Shown piece after piece: positions 10,221 through 19,253 of a stretch of 64,000 nucleotides of DNA. The stretch spans positions 248,001 to 312,000 of the forward strand of contig NZ_LOKZ01000012.1 of assembly GCF_002211365.1 (NCBI RefSeq), read 5' to 3'. Source of the stretch: Rhizobium sp. R711. GTDB taxonomy: Bacteria; Pseudomonadota; Alphaproteobacteria; Rhizobiales; Rhizobiaceae. Made by a program: the position numbers and the translations under genes. The stretch's first letter is position 1; the number at the start of each line of letters is the position of its first letter. Below the pieces are notes generated by a model. The model was not told the DNA's origin and did no database searches. It worked only from the letters and a program-made list of their open reading frames with translations.

Positions 10221-11084
10221 GTGAAGTTTGCGAGCTATAACATACAGTACGGCTTCGGTCTTGATGGCATCTACGACCTCGACCGAATCGCTGCGAGCCT
10301 TAAGGGCGCCGACATCATCGCACTCCAGGAGGTGACCCGGGGCTTCGTCCGCAACGATTATGCCGACATGGCCGCGGATCTCGCAGCGCTTTTTCCCAAC
10401 CATTTCTGGGTCTATGGACCGGCTTGCGACCTGCATGTCGAGGAAGCCTCGGAAGGCTGGCCGCTGCGCGGAACCCGCTTCCAGTTCGGAAACATGGTGC
10501 TCTCGCGTTGGCCGATCCTCTCGACCCGAACGCTGCATCTGCCGCGCAGCCGAACGATCTCCAAGATCAATCTCCAGCGTGGCGCGACCGAGGCCGTTAT
10601 CGAGACGCCTGCCGGCGCGCTGCGCGTCTATTCGGTGCATCTCGATCATGTCTCCATCGACGAGCGCAGCCGGCAGCTTTCTCATCTGAACGAGCGTATC
10701 AACGCCTTCGTGTCCGAAGGCGGATCGCTTACGGGTGGCGAAGAGTTCGATATCAGCGATCCGCCGTTGACCGAGGATTACGTCGTGATGGGCGACTTCA
10801 ACATGACGCCGGAATCGCCGGAATATTGCATTTTTGCCGGCGCCAGCGACGGCTATTACGGCCGTGTCCAGCGTATCGGCACGCCGGTTGACGCATTTGC
10901 CGTGTTGAAGGCCTACACGCCCGGCAGCTACAGCTGGATGGATCCCAAGGACCACTGCAAACGCATGCATCTCGACTACTGTTTCGTCAGCTGCGGCCTC
11001 ACGGGCCGCCTGAAATCCGTGAAGATCGACACAAATTCGGTCGGCTCCGATCACTTCCCTGTCTGGGCAGAGATCGATGGCTAG
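10221..11084 (+). CDS. Endonuclease/exonuclease/phosphatase family protein
   Basis: The 287-residue product has the complete metal-dependent phosphoesterase motif set: FASYNIQYGFG, ALQEV (metal Glu), VYSVHLDH, VMGDFNMTPESPEY, DYCFVS and the terminal SDHFPVWAEI (catalytic Asp-His). There is no signal peptide. The substrate cannot be told from sequence; relatives hydrolyse DNA, phosphoinositides or sphingomyelin. Start GTG 10221 follows GGAGG. The frame stays open far upstream, antisense to obgE, but that part has no family features. A strong terminator follows at 11089. Confidence 0.88.
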   Translation: MKFASYNIQYGFGLDGIYDLDRIAASLKGADIIALQEVTRGFVRNDYADMAADLAALFPNHFWVYGPACDLHVEEASEGWPLRGTRFQFGNMVLSRWPILSTRTLHLPRSRTISKINLQRGATEAVIETPAGALRVYSVHLDHVSIDERSRQLSHLNERINAFVSEGGSLTGGEEFDISDPPLTEDYVVMGDFNMTPESPEYCIFAGASDGYYGRVQRIGTPVDAFAVLKAYTPGSYSWMDPKDHCKRMHLDYCFVSCGLTGRLKSVKIDTNSVGSDHFPVWAEIDG

Positions 11085-11088
11085 GGTT

Positions 11089-11121
11089 GAGGCGTCCCGA
11101 CACATCGGGACGCCTCCTTTT
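11089..11121 (+). terminator. Rho-independent terminator
   Basis: GAGGCGTCCCGA (11089-11100) pairs perfectly with TCGGGACGCCTC (11105-11116) around CACA, followed by CTTTT. It lies 5 bases after the stop of the exonuclease-phosphatase gene. Confidence 0.9.
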
Positions 11122-11125
11122 CATC

Positions 11126-11713
11126 TCAAGCGATCCTGGCCTGTTGCAGGGCGCCCGGCTTCAGCATCGTCTCGACATGTGTAACCATGGTGTTGCGTGC
11201 GTAGCTGTATATTTCGCTGCAGCCGATCATGCGGAAGCCGAGCTTTTCCTGCAGTTTCAGCGAAGCCGGGTTATCGGCGAAGACGCCGGAATGAACCACC
11301 GTCTCAGGCATACGGCGCGAAAACCGCTCAAGCACAGCCAATACCGCCTCGCTCATATAGCCGCGCCGCCAGTAGTAGCGGTTCAGCCAGTAACCGAGGT
11401 GCCAAAGACCATGGCGAAGCTCGATGGCGACGACGCCGATATGGGCGTCGTCACCGGCGGTGATGGCAAACTGCCAGTCGGGCATGCCGCCCGCCGTCAC
11501 CGGCACCAGCCAGTCGAGCGCGTCCTGCCTGTCGTAAGGCGCAGGGACACGCGCGAGCATGCGGGTAACGGCGAAGTCGGACAGCGTGTCGGCGATCGCA
11601 TCTGCATCGCTCAGTCTGTGCGGGCGCAGCACCAGCCGGTCCGTTGTAATGACCGGCAACGGACCGGGCGTCATCGACTGGCTCCTGGCTCTTTGAAGAC
11701 TGATAGCGTTCAT
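11126..11713 (-). CDS. GNAT family N-acetyltransferase (RimJ/RimL type), second of pair
   Basis: The 195-residue product has an acetyltransferase fold: ITTDRLVLRPHRLSDADAIADTLSD at the N-terminus, LGYWLNRYYWRRGYMSEA (the acetyl-CoA pyrophosphate loop region) and the terminal VFADNPASLKLQEKLGFRMIG. This is the pattern of RimJ/RimL-like enzymes that acetylate protein N-termini or small amines. The start ATG 11713 overlaps the stop of the upstream GNAT gene by 4 bp, so the pair is translationally coupled. The substrate is unknown. Confidence 0.85.
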   Translation of the reverse strand: MNAISLQRARSQSMTPGPLPVITTDRLVLRPHRLSDADAIADTLSDFAVTRMLARVPAPYDRQDALDWLVPVTAGGMPDWQFAITAGDDAHIGVVAIELRHGLWHLGYWLNRYYWRRGYMSEAVLAVLERFSRRMPETVVHSGVFADNPASLKLQEKLGFRMIGCSEIYSYARNTMVTHVETMLKPGALQQARIA

Positions 11714-12366
11714 AAGACGCTCCCCCAGCTTCTCAGCGACATCCAGGTCTTGCGGTCGAGTCTGTACCACTCGACTGGCACGTTGCTTCCAAGCGCAAGC
11801 GATGCCGCCAGCCCCGATCCCTGGAACTGGAAACCGCACTTCTGGATGACTCGCCGCGAAGCGACGTTCATCACCCGGCACCGGGCATCGATCTGGTCGA
11901 CATCCTGCCGCGTGCGGAAGACCATATCGACCAGAGCATGGCATGCCTCGGTCATAAAGCCTTGATTCCAGTAATGTTCTCCAAGCCAGTAACCGATCTC
12001 GACGGTCCGCCCGTCGAGATGTGGTTCGACCCCACAGCACCCGATAAAGGCGCCGTTCTCGGCCTTGGTGATCGCATAGACGCACTTGCCAATCTCGCCG
12101 TTTTTCGTGCGTCGCACGAAGTCGGCGGCATCATTGGCCGTGTACGGGTGCGGCATACGCGACACCATGGTGGCGACTTTGGCATTGTTGGCAAGATGGG
12201 CAAGGGCGTCAATGTCTTCTTCGTGCGGCGCGCGCATAACGAGTCGCTCCGATAGTAAGACAGGGCAATCGGTCCTTAACCGCTCCGGCCTCAGCCGTTC
12301 CTTGGGAGACCGCTGGTCTTCCCGGGGAGACCACGATTGGCCTTCCCTCAACAATTCGCCTTGCAT
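11710..12366 (-). CDS. GNAT family N-acetyltransferase (RimJ/RimL type), first of pair
   Basis: The 218-residue product shows LLSERLVMRAPHEEDIDALAHLANN, IGYWLGEHYWNQGFMTEACHAL and RVMNVASRRVIQKCGF, the same architecture as its downstream neighbour. The two probably arose by duplication. Start ATG 12366 is set by AAGGAGGA eight bases upstream; the earlier TTG 12390 would put this site inside the gene. It lies between the rpmA terminator and its partner gene. The substrate is not evident. Confidence 0.86.
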   Translation of the reverse strand: MQGELLREGQSWSPREDQRSPKERLRPERLRTDCPVLLSERLVMRAPHEEDIDALAHLANNAKVATMVSRMPHPYTANDAADFVRRTKNGEIGKCVYAITKAENGAFIGCCGVEPHLDGRTVEIGYWLGEHYWNQGFMTEACHALVDMVFRTRQDVDQIDARCRVMNVASRRVIQKCGFQFQGSGLAASLALGSNVPVEWYRLDRKTWMSLRSWGSVL

Positions 12367-12391
12367 GTTCAGTCCTCCTTCGTTGGACAAG

Positions 12392-12421
12392 AAAAAAGGG
12401 GAGATGGCGCCCCATCTCCCC
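12392..12421 (-). terminator. Rho-independent terminator of the rplU-rpmA unit
   Basis: On the minus strand GGGGAGATGG and CCATCTCCCC form a 10-bp stem with a 4-base loop followed by TTTTTTC. It lies 72 bases past the rpmA stop and separates the ribosomal genes from the GNAT pair. Confidence 0.9.
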
Positions 12422-12492
12422 TGTTTTCTGGACTGAACCTGATACGCTCAGCCGGGTCGATGAGACGCCGGCTGTTTTAGAGCGCTACCGGC

Positions 12493-12762
12493 TTATTCCG
12501 CTGCTTCCGCTTTCGGCATTACAGACACGTATACGCGACCGTTGGCCTTCGTTCGGTAGTTCACATTGCCGGCGGTGAGAGCAAAGATCGTGTGATCCTT
12601 GCCGAGGCCGACGTTGGAACCCGGATGCCACTGCGTACCGCGCTGACGCACGATAATGTTGCCTGCGATGACGGCTTCGCCGCCAAACTTCTTCACGCCA
12701 AGGCGCTTGGATTCGGAATCACGACCGTTGCGCGACGAACCGCCAGCTTTTTTGTGTGCCAT
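12493..12762 (-). CDS. rpmA: 50S ribosomal protein L27
   Basis: The 89-residue product starts [22 protein letters not shown], the N-terminal tail that reaches the peptidyl-transferase centre, followed by the L27 core [29 protein letters not shown]. Cotranscribed with rplU, 34 bp apart. There is no N-terminal cleavable extension as in Firmicutes. Confidence 0.98.
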   Translation of the reverse strand: MAHKKAGGSSRNGRDSESKRLGVKKFGGEAVIAGNIIVRQRGTQWHPGSNVGLGKDHTIFALTAGNVNYRTKANGRVYVSVMPKAEAAE

Positions 12763-12796
12763 TGGTGTTCTCCTTTAAACCTTCAGTCCCGTGATC

Positions 12797-13114
12797 TTAC
12801 TTAGCAGCCACGATGTCCGTGATGCGGACAACGGTGTGATGCTGACGATGGCCGCGCGAACGCTTCGAGTTCTGACGACGGCGCTTCTTGAAGGCAATGA
12901 CCTTCTTGCCGCGGTTATGCTCGACCACTTCAGCCTTGACGGAAGCGCCCTTGACAAAGGGAGCACCAATCGCAGCGTCGGCGCCTTCGCCGATTACGAG
13001 GACTTCGGTGAATTCAATTGCGTCGCCAGCGGTTGCTTCAAGCTTCTCGATGGTCAGCACGTCGTTTGCCGCCACACGGTACTGCTTACCGCCGGTCTTG
13101 ATGACTGCGAACAT
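12797..13114 (-). CDS. rplU: 50S ribosomal protein L21
   Basis: The 105-residue product has the L21 hallmarks [14 protein letters not shown] at the N-terminus and [28 protein letters not shown] at the C-terminus, which binds 23S rRNA beside L20. First gene of the rplU-rpmA unit. Confidence 0.98.
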   Translation of the reverse strand: MFAVIKTGGKQYRVAANDVLTIEKLEATAGDAIEFTEVLVIGEGADAAIGAPFVKGASVKAEVVEHNRGKKVIAFKKRRRQNSKRSRGHRQHHTVVRITDIVAAK

Positions 13115-13419
13115 TTTTTATCCTTTCATGTTCGTTCCGGCTCATACCCGCCAAACAAGCAGGTGGCCGTCTTTTTATCAGTCGAGGTTAAGCAGGGATT
13201 TCAGAGGCTTTCGCCCAGAACTCTCGCTGCCGGTGATCCGCCCGCGCGAGCGCAAGACGGGCAGGCACGGACTTATCCACACCTATTGCGAAGCCGAGAT
13301 ACGCGAGGCCCAAAACACTGTCAAGGCAAAAGGATGAAAAGCTTTGAGATTTCGTCTTGCCAGCCCGCCATTCTGTCGCTATGTAGCCCCCCGCGCCGAA
13401 CACGCGCCGACCTGACCGC
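13115..13419. other. Intergenic region between rplU and tRNA-Ser
   Basis: About 305 bases carry the divergent promoters of rplU and the tRNA. On the plus strand TTGCCA, 16 bases, then CTATGT (about 13357-13384) is a possible tRNA promoter. I see no gene and no structured leader that I can support. Confidence 0.4.
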
Positions 13420-13509
13420 GGAGAGGTGGCAGAGTGGTCGAATGCACCGCACTCGAAATGCGGCATACCTGCAAGGGTATCGTGGGTTCAAATCCCACCC
13501 TCTCCGCCA
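13420..13509 (+). tRNA. tRNA-Ser (anticodon CGA)
   Basis: The 90-nt gene includes an encoded CCA. The acceptor stem GGAGAGG (13420-13426) pairs with CCTCTCC (13499-13505), followed by G and CCA. The anticodon stem-loop CGCACTCGAAATGCG gives anticodon CGA, reading UCG. A long variable arm (ACCTGCAAGGGT) is typical of class II tRNA-Ser. The T arm is GTGGGTTCAAATCCCAC. The accessory island begins just downstream. Confidence 0.97.
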
Positions 13510-13515
13510 TTTGTT

Positions 13516-13575
13516 GGGTCACTCCTCCCCAATTACCCGCAAGCCCTTGGGTTTCCTCGCAAATTCCTGACAGAT
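13516..13575. repeat. Left 60-bp direct repeat, candidate attL
   Basis: The 60 bases 7 nt past the tRNA CCA recur at 30667-30726 in the same orientation with 4 differences, all transitions. The shared core includes AAGCCCTTGGGTTTCCTCG. The integrase remnant starts 24 bases further in. This is the layout of an integrated element, although the tRNA 3' end itself is not repeated at the right border. Confidence 0.75.
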
Positions 13576-13599
13576 TGCCCTCAAAAGGGAAGTTCAGTC

Positions 13600-15391
13600 A
13601 TGAATGTATCGCGCATTGTATCGCTCCATGTACAGTCCGATGTAACACCCGACGCGGAAATCATTTCCACGAAGAAACGGAATCGCAAGCTTAAACCGCG
13701 ATCTTCCGGGCTCTATCTGGTGAGGGGCGGCGGAACCTATCTTTTCCAGATCAGACTGCCGAAACGCATCGGCGGCGGCGCAGGCTCGCGACCGATACGC
13801 GTCAGCCTCGGTGCTGTGCCGCATCAGGAAGCAAGGGAGCTTGCCGATGCGCTGGCGGCATTGGCACGAATGGCGTTCAAGGAGATTGAAAAGAGAATGG
13901 CTGGCTACGAGGGACCCGATCTGGCGCACATCGTGAGTGCTTTCGCTGACGAGGATATTCCTGCCGACGACTGGCCATTCGAGTTCGCGACGCTGATTCT
14001 CAAAGGCGGACTGTTCGACTTGCGCGAGCCCGCTCGCGCCCCGACGCCGGAAGAGGCCAAAGGTCTCGAGATGATGCGTGGGCTTGTGCGCATCGGTCGG
14101 GAGGTTTCGGCGAAGCAGTCCGGGCAGCCTCATGATGAGATGATTGCCGACAACGCAGACATGCTCGTCGCACGGCATATTGCCAAGCACGAGAAGCCCC
14201 CGGAGCCCGGAACATCAAGTCATCGCTACTATTCCTCCACTCAGCTATCCGATGCACCACTGCAGCAAACCATTGCGGTCGCCCCAGCGCCGAACCCGGA
14301 GCCTCGCGACAGGAAACCGATCACACCTCGAATTTCCGCATCCTTTGTCGCTGACTTCATGTTGGATCGGCGCACAGTCGATCGGCGACCGTCGAACAAG
14401 CCGTTGTTCAGCGATTTGGCGTCGAATTATCTGGCAGTCAGAACATCATCAAAATCAGGTAAGAATAAAGACATTTCTATTGCCGAAAACCGTCTCAACC
14501 TGTTCGTGGAACTCATCGGCGATCACCCAGTCGATACCTATACTGCCACCGACCTGCAGGCGTTCATCGAGCTGTTGAAACATTGGCCATCGAACCCGAA
14601 GTACCGCCCAGCGCATCTGTCGGCCCATGAGATCATCGCCTAACAGCCCTTCTATTGGGGCCAATCTTACGTATCCAGATTCAGCAGCTGCCTCTGTTCC
14701 GACCGAGCCTCTGGGGTACGAAAAAACCAAAAAGCTCCTTGATACGGGAGTGAGAACGGGGCTGCTCGACAACGCCATGCTGCCATTGTTGGCCTTCATG
14801 ACCGGCCGACGACTGGGTCTTCTTATCCATCTCAAGGGCACAGATTTCCGAGAAAAATACCAAGGCGTGTGGGTCGCGCAGACCAGCGGTATTGTCCAGA
14901 TTGACGGAGTGTGGAAACGCATTCCGATCAAGACTGACGCCAGTGCAACATTTTTCGTCATTCACAATTTTCTCGCCGAAATCGGTTTTGTTCAATGGGC
15001 GCAGGAACAAGGCGACGAGTTTCTGTTCGGTGAGCTGATGAGGCTTGCCGATCCAAGCAAGAGCGCATCATCCTATATGAGCCGCCTACTCGTGAAGGCC
15101 AAAGTCAAAGAAGCGAAGGGGGAAGTGTTCCACTCATTGCGAGGCGGATATATCTCCGAGACAGGTGACCAGAATATCGAGAAGCGCGATCGAATGTTGC
15201 AGGTTGGTCATGATGTCGGTGACGATGAGCATGACAAGTATGGCTTCCGCACGTTGACGGAAAAGAAAGCGAGGCTCCTCGCGAACCTGCCCCTGAATCC
15301 GGAGATCGATCTGTCGATGTACCGCGGGTTGGATTTCGACAAGCTTGCAAAGGCGAAGAGAACGAAGGGACGGAAACCGGGAGGGCGGTAG
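13600..15391 (+). pseudogene. Tyrosine recombinase (phage-type integrase), internal deletion and frameshift
   Basis: Two overlapping frames together make one integrase. The first (13600-14643, 347 aa) has an N-terminal arm-binding segment (PRSSGLYLVRGGGTYLFQIRLP) and a core-binding domain (FSDLASNYLAVRTSSKSGKNKDISIAENRLNLF) and stops at TAA 14641. The second (open from 14627, 254 aa) resumes at NLTYPDSAAASVPTEPLGYEK and carries the catalytic Arg (TGRRLG), HSLR, GHD and DKYG, i.e. R-HxxR-H-Y. The linker of roughly 50-60 residues expected between them is missing, so a deletion plus a frame change is likely rather than a simple sequencing slip. The gene faces away from the tRNA and starts 24 bp inside attL. 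Confidence 0.8.
13656..13668. repeat. Palindrome GGAAATNATTTCC, copy 1
   Basis: GGAAATCATTTCC within the integrase N-terminal coding region, preceded by GACGC as in copies 2 and 4. Confidence 0.6.
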
Positions 15392-15666
15392 ACTTATACT
15401 GCGGCCGTGCATCACGGCGAACGAGGCGATCTCCGAATCTGCCGTCCTGCCAATAGTTACAATTGATTTTGGAACAATTCCGGCGGAGCCGACTCTACTC
15501 AAGTGTGGTCGATGTTGGCATTGTGTGACGCAAGGATGGTTCAAAGCTTGCTTACGCGGTCATGCTCACCTTGCATGCCGCAGAGCAATCGTTAATGTTG
15601 TCTGGGTAGACTGGTTCGCGGCGATGTGCCGTCGACCGTGCCGAGGCAGCGGCAAAGGAAGGTTAA

Positions 15667-16752
15667 ATGGCCAAACACACAACGGTGCACAAGTTGCGAC
15701 CGGACATGGCGAATGGCGATGCGGCCCGTAACACCCTCACAGCGCTGATAGAAGAAGCCCATCGCCAGAACAAGCGGCAAGGTTCCGTTCGCGCGCCGGC
15801 AGGCGAGCTCTCGTCGCCGAGCCATTTCAGCGGAGGTTCGAACATGCTTCCGGAAGCCCTTCAGCTCCTGCTCCGCGAGATCGTACCGGCTCGGCGAATG
15901 GGAGACCTGGTCCTTCGGAAGGAAATCTCGCGCGAGATTCACGAGTTGCTCAACGAAGTCCGCCAGACAGCGTTGCTTCGCTCCCATTCGCTAGAGCCGC
16001 GCCACACGATGATGTTGATCGGGCCACCGGGAACGGGCAAGACGAGCCTCGCTGAAGCCGTCGCGACGGAGCTTGGGCTTCCCTTCTTTACCGTGCGCTA
16101 CGATGGGTTGGTTGGCAGCTATTTGGGTGAAACCGCCTCACGACTGCAATCGGTTGTCGACTATGCATCCCGCACACCATGCGTACTCTTTTTCGACGAG
16201 TTCGACAGCGTTGGCAAGGAGCGGGCGGACGCCCACGAGACCGGAGAAATCAAGCGGGTCGTTAGTTCGTTGCTGTTGAACATGGATGCGCTGCCGAGCA
16301 GTTGCGTCGTGGTCTGCGCTACCAACCACCCAGAGCTCCTCGACCGTGCCGTGTGGCGCAGGTTCGAGGTACGGCTCGAGTTGCCGAGGCCCGGAGCCGG
16401 AGAGCTGCGAGAATGGTATTTAAGGACCGAAAAAGCCCTCGGCGATCTGGGGGTTACAGCCGAGAGCTTCGTAAAGATGTTCCAAGGCGAAACCTTCTCG
16501 GAAATTGAAGCAGTTACGCTCGACGCTCGCAGAAAAGTTGTGCTATCGCATGGGAAGTTGAGTTCCCGCGAGGCATTCGCCCAGGCACTCGACAGATGGG
16601 GTAGACGTCGAGACGTGGGGGGTGCTCAGGCGCATGGCGCAAGGTCCAATAGTACGAATAAGCCGCGAACCCGCAAGTCAGGCAAGAATGACGGGGCAGC
16701 GACCGAGGTTCCCGAGGGCGATCTCCTCGGCCGAACAGTCAAAGCGCCATGA
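15667..16752 (+). CDS. ietA: AAA+ ATPase, IetA-like (iet defence / toxin-antitoxin pair)
   Basis: The 361-residue product has Walker A GPPGTGKT (119-126), Walker B VLFFDEFD (173-180), sensor ATNH (218-221) and an Arg finger in WRRFE. The N-terminal about 110 residues are helical and the tail is basic and disordered (KPRTRKSGKND). It is paired with a subtilase gene, as in ietA-ietS of plasmid pTi-SAKURA, where the ATPase was described as antitoxin to the protease toxin. The same pair was later listed as an anti-phage system (Gao_Iet). The protease gene starts inside its 3' end, a sign of coupled translation. The gap 15392-15666 upstream shows no other gene and should hold the promoter. Confidence 0.85.
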   Translation: MAKHTTVHKLRPDMANGDAARNTLTALIEEAHRQNKRQGSVRAPAGELSSPSHFSGGSNMLPEALQLLLREIVPARRMGDLVLRKEISREIHELLNEVRQTALLRSHSLEPRHTMMLIGPPGTGKTSLAEAVATELGLPFFTVRYDGLVGSYLGETASRLQSVVDYASRTPCVLFFDEFDSVGKERADAHETGEIKRVVSSLLLNMDALPSSCVVVCATNHPELLDRAVWRRFEVRLELPRPGAGELREWYLRTEKALGDLGVTAESFVKMFQGETFSEIEAVTLDARRKVVLSHGKLSSREAFAQALDRWGRRRDVGGAQAHGARSNSTNKPRTRKSGKNDGAATEVPEGDLLGRTVKAP

Positions 16753-19252
16753 CGCGAAATTCAGGGGCATCGAAAACAGTATCGCTCAGGTTCTGAGCGG
16801 CGCGGACCTCACGCAATCGTCCACTGAGGTCATCCCGGAGCGGGCGCTCGTATTCGAGGTCATCGGCCCGCTCTCCAATGTCGCGAGATTTGTGTCCGCA
16901 GCTCGTGATGCCGGGTTTGAGTGGCTTGGTGAGGACTTTGTCGACGATGCCGACGAAGAGGAGGACGAAGACGGCCAGGGGGAGGAAACCACCGAGGACG
17001 AGTCTGCGCCGGACAGCGGGCAGAACATGCTCTACGTCACCATGCCCAGCATGCGGGGGCTCCAGAAGATTCTCTCCCTCTGGAAGCAATACAAGGCGGG
17101 GAATACAAAGCCGAAGACGGACGATGGCCAATGGTGGCCCCTATTCAGCTATCTGAGCGACATCAGGACCTGGTCCCCAAAGGACCGCGTCGATCCCGGC
17201 TTGTCGCTGTTTGTCGATAAGATGATGCGGAAATTTCCGGATCGGCCCATTCGGCTGGAACTGGACCTATGGTTCCGAAGCGATCCCGATCTGAGGGAAG
17301 CCGCTGCCGGCTACGTTTCCGAACTCATGACGCTGGTCGAGGGATCGGTACTTGATTTCGTCACAATCCCTGCAATCCAGTATCAGGCGGCTTTGGTCGA
17401 GTTACCGAACCAGCAGGCGCTCCTGCTTGGCTCATTGGAAGGCCCGCTGTCGACCGCTGACCGGGTCATGCGCGTCCGACCGCAGTCTTTGTACACCAGC
17501 GAGTCAGGAGATGCTGCCAAGCAGAACTTGAATGTTCGCGCGGTTCCTCCGACACCGGACGAACGGCCTCCGGTCGTCGCCCTCCTCGACGGATATCCGG
17601 TCGAAAACCATGCGCTTCTCAGGAACAGACTCCGAGTGAGCGAGGTGGATGTCCATGCGGTGGACGTCCCCGTGGTGAGGCGCAGGCACGGTACGGCAAT
17701 GGCGTCTCTTATTTTGCATGGCGACTTGGGTGATGGTGTTCCGCCCATAGACCGCGTGTTGCAGGTGGTGCCGATACTGGGTGCGCCGCAGAACCTCGCG
17801 GAGGAGTGTACCCCGCCGGGAAAGTTGCCTATCGGCATGGTATATCGCGCCGTGATGGCATTGGTGGAGGGCCTTGATGGAACCGCGCCACAGGCTGAAA
17901 GCGTGGTCGTCATCAATCACTCGATCTGCGATACCGAAGCTCCCTTCAGTCAACGCGCGAGCTATTGGGCGAAGCTGCTTGACCATTTGAGCCACAGATA
18001 CCGTCTGCTGTTTATCGTGAGCGCGGGCAACAGCCTCGAGCCCTTCGCGGTTAACGCTTATGTGGATTGCCACACTTTTGAGACCGCTGATACGGTCGAG
18101 CGCCAGATTGCACTTCTCAGTGCGCTCGACAAAAGCAAGGCAAGCAGGGTCATGCTCAGCCCTGCTGAAGCGATCAACGCATTGACAGTCGGCGCGGTCC
18201 ACGGCGACAGCTCCACTGGTGTCCCGGCAGGTGTCATAGACCCCTTTGACACGGTTTCCGGCGTGACCAATCTCGCGTCGAGCATAGGCCTGGGCCTTAA
18301 CCGAGCGATAAAGCCGGAAATCGTGGAACAGGGCGGCCGGCAAATGGCCCGGTCCGATGACGACTCCGGCTATGTGTTGGCGTGGGCTTCAGAGCATCCG
18401 GACGTCGGCCAACTTACAGCCGCACCCGGTATCGGCGTCTTACTCGACCAAGTTCGACGGAGCACAGGGACCAGCAATGCAACGGCATTGACCACGAGAG
18501 CGGCCGCGCGCTTGGTAGACGTTCTTGAGGAGGTATTCGATGGGAACGGCGAGGATTGGCTCGAGTCTGATACCCGCGCGGTGGTTCTAAAAGCGCTGCT
18601 TGCTCATGGCTGCGCATGGGGTGCGGCAGGAGACATCCTCTACGAACTCTACCATGGCAAGGCCCTGCGCAAAAAGGAGGCGATCAGTCGTGTGCTCGGC
18701 TACGGTCGTCCGGATCACTCAAGGGTGTCGACCGCGCATGGTAGTCGCATCACGCTGCTTGCGGATGATAAAATCTCCCATAACATTCTTCACGAATACA
18801 AGCTTCCAATACCTCGTGCGATGATCAGCAATCGCGAGCTCCGTCGCGTCGTTGTGACGCTTGCTTGGAGCTCACCCATTGACCCGCTGACGCAGCGGTA
18901 TCGCGGCGTCCGACTTGAGGTGGTCGATCGCAATGGCAAGCGTGATTTCTGGAAGGGGATCAAACGCATCTTGGCTCCCGACGGTAGGGCGGCGCGCCGG
19001 GGGACGCTCCAGCACCTTGTCTTTGAGGGCAAAAATCTTATCCAAGCGGGCGGCGCTGGTGACTTCTTCCTCGGCGTCCAGGCGATGGCTGAAATGACGG
19101 CATTCGAGAAGGTTGAGGTGCCCTATGGACTGGCGGTGACGCTAGAGATGGGGCAACCCGTCAGAACAGACCTTTTCACCGACGTCGAGGCTCGCGTACG
19201 CGCGAAGCGTGTCGATGTAGCGCAACGGATTCCGACCCGCGTAAGGAGCTGA
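16688..19252 (+). CDS. ietS: Subtilisin-like serine protease, IetS-like
   Basis: Counting from ATG 16688 the product has 854 residues. The S8 triad is intact: Asp301 in VALLDG, His334 in RRHGTAMA and Ser596 in GTSNA. A very acidic linker (VDDADEEEDEDGQGEE) lies near residues 84-99. There is no signal peptide, so it is a cytoplasmic protease. The frame is open from 16622; ATG 16634 is an alternative start. All possible starts overlap the ATPase gene by 65-131 bp. In the Iet pair the protease is the toxic or effector part held by the ATPase. The third gene begins one base after its stop. Confidence 0.87.
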   Translation: MTGQRPRFPRAISSAEQSKRHDAKFRGIENSIAQVLSGADLTQSSTEVIPERALVFEVIGPLSNVARFVSAARDAGFEWLGEDFVDDADEEEDEDGQGEETTEDESAPDSGQNMLYVTMPSMRGLQKILSLWKQYKAGNTKPKTDDGQWWPLFSYLSDIRTWSPKDRVDPGLSLFVDKMMRKFPDRPIRLELDLWFRSDPDLREAAAGYVSELMTLVEGSVLDFVTIPAIQYQAALVELPNQQALLLGSLEGPLSTADRVMRVRPQSLYTSESGDAAKQNLNVRAVPPTPDERPPVVALLDGYPVENHALLRNRLRVSEVDVHAVDVPVVRRRHGTAMASLILHGDLGDGVPPIDRVLQVVPILGAPQNLAEECTPPGKLPIGMVYRAVMALVEGLDGTAPQAESVVVINHSICDTEAPFSQRASYWAKLLDHLSHRYRLLFIVSAGNSLEPFAVNAYVDCHTFETADTVERQIALLSALDKSKASRVMLSPAEAINALTVGAVHGDSSTGVPAGVIDPFDTVSGVTNLASSIGLGLNRAIKPEIVEQGGRQMARSDDDSGYVLAWASEHPDVGQLTAAPGIGVLLDQVRRSTGTSNATALTTRAAARLVDVLEEVFDGNGEDWLESDTRAVVLKALLAHGCAWGAAGDILYELYHGKALRKKEAISRVLGYGRPDHSRVSTAHGSRITLLADDKISHNILHEYKLPIPRAMISNRELRRVVVTLAWSSPIDPLTQRYRGVRLEVVDRNGKRDFWKGIKRILAPDGRAARRGTLQHLVFEGKNLIQAGGAGDFFLGVQAMAEMTAFEKVEVPYGLAVTLEMGQPVRTDLFTDVEARVRAKRVDVAQRIPTRVRS

Positions 19253-19253
19253 A

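Noticed and set aside
13480..13509. tRNA 3' end as attachment core
   Set aside because: No second copy of the tRNA tail is visible near 30.7 kb; only the sequence downstream of the tRNA is repeated.
13523..13532. CTCCTCCCC in the left repeat as another anti-SD sRNA loop
   Set aside because: No hairpin or terminator around it; it differs at the right repeat copy.
13426..13599. Upstream extension of the integrase frame through the tRNA gene
   Set aside because: Would translate the tRNA-Ser gene; ATG 13600 with AAAAGGGA ahead is the sensible start.
14627..15391. Second half of the integrase as an independent functional recombinase
   Set aside because: It lacks the core-binding domain, has no ribosome site, and its first residues are out of family register.
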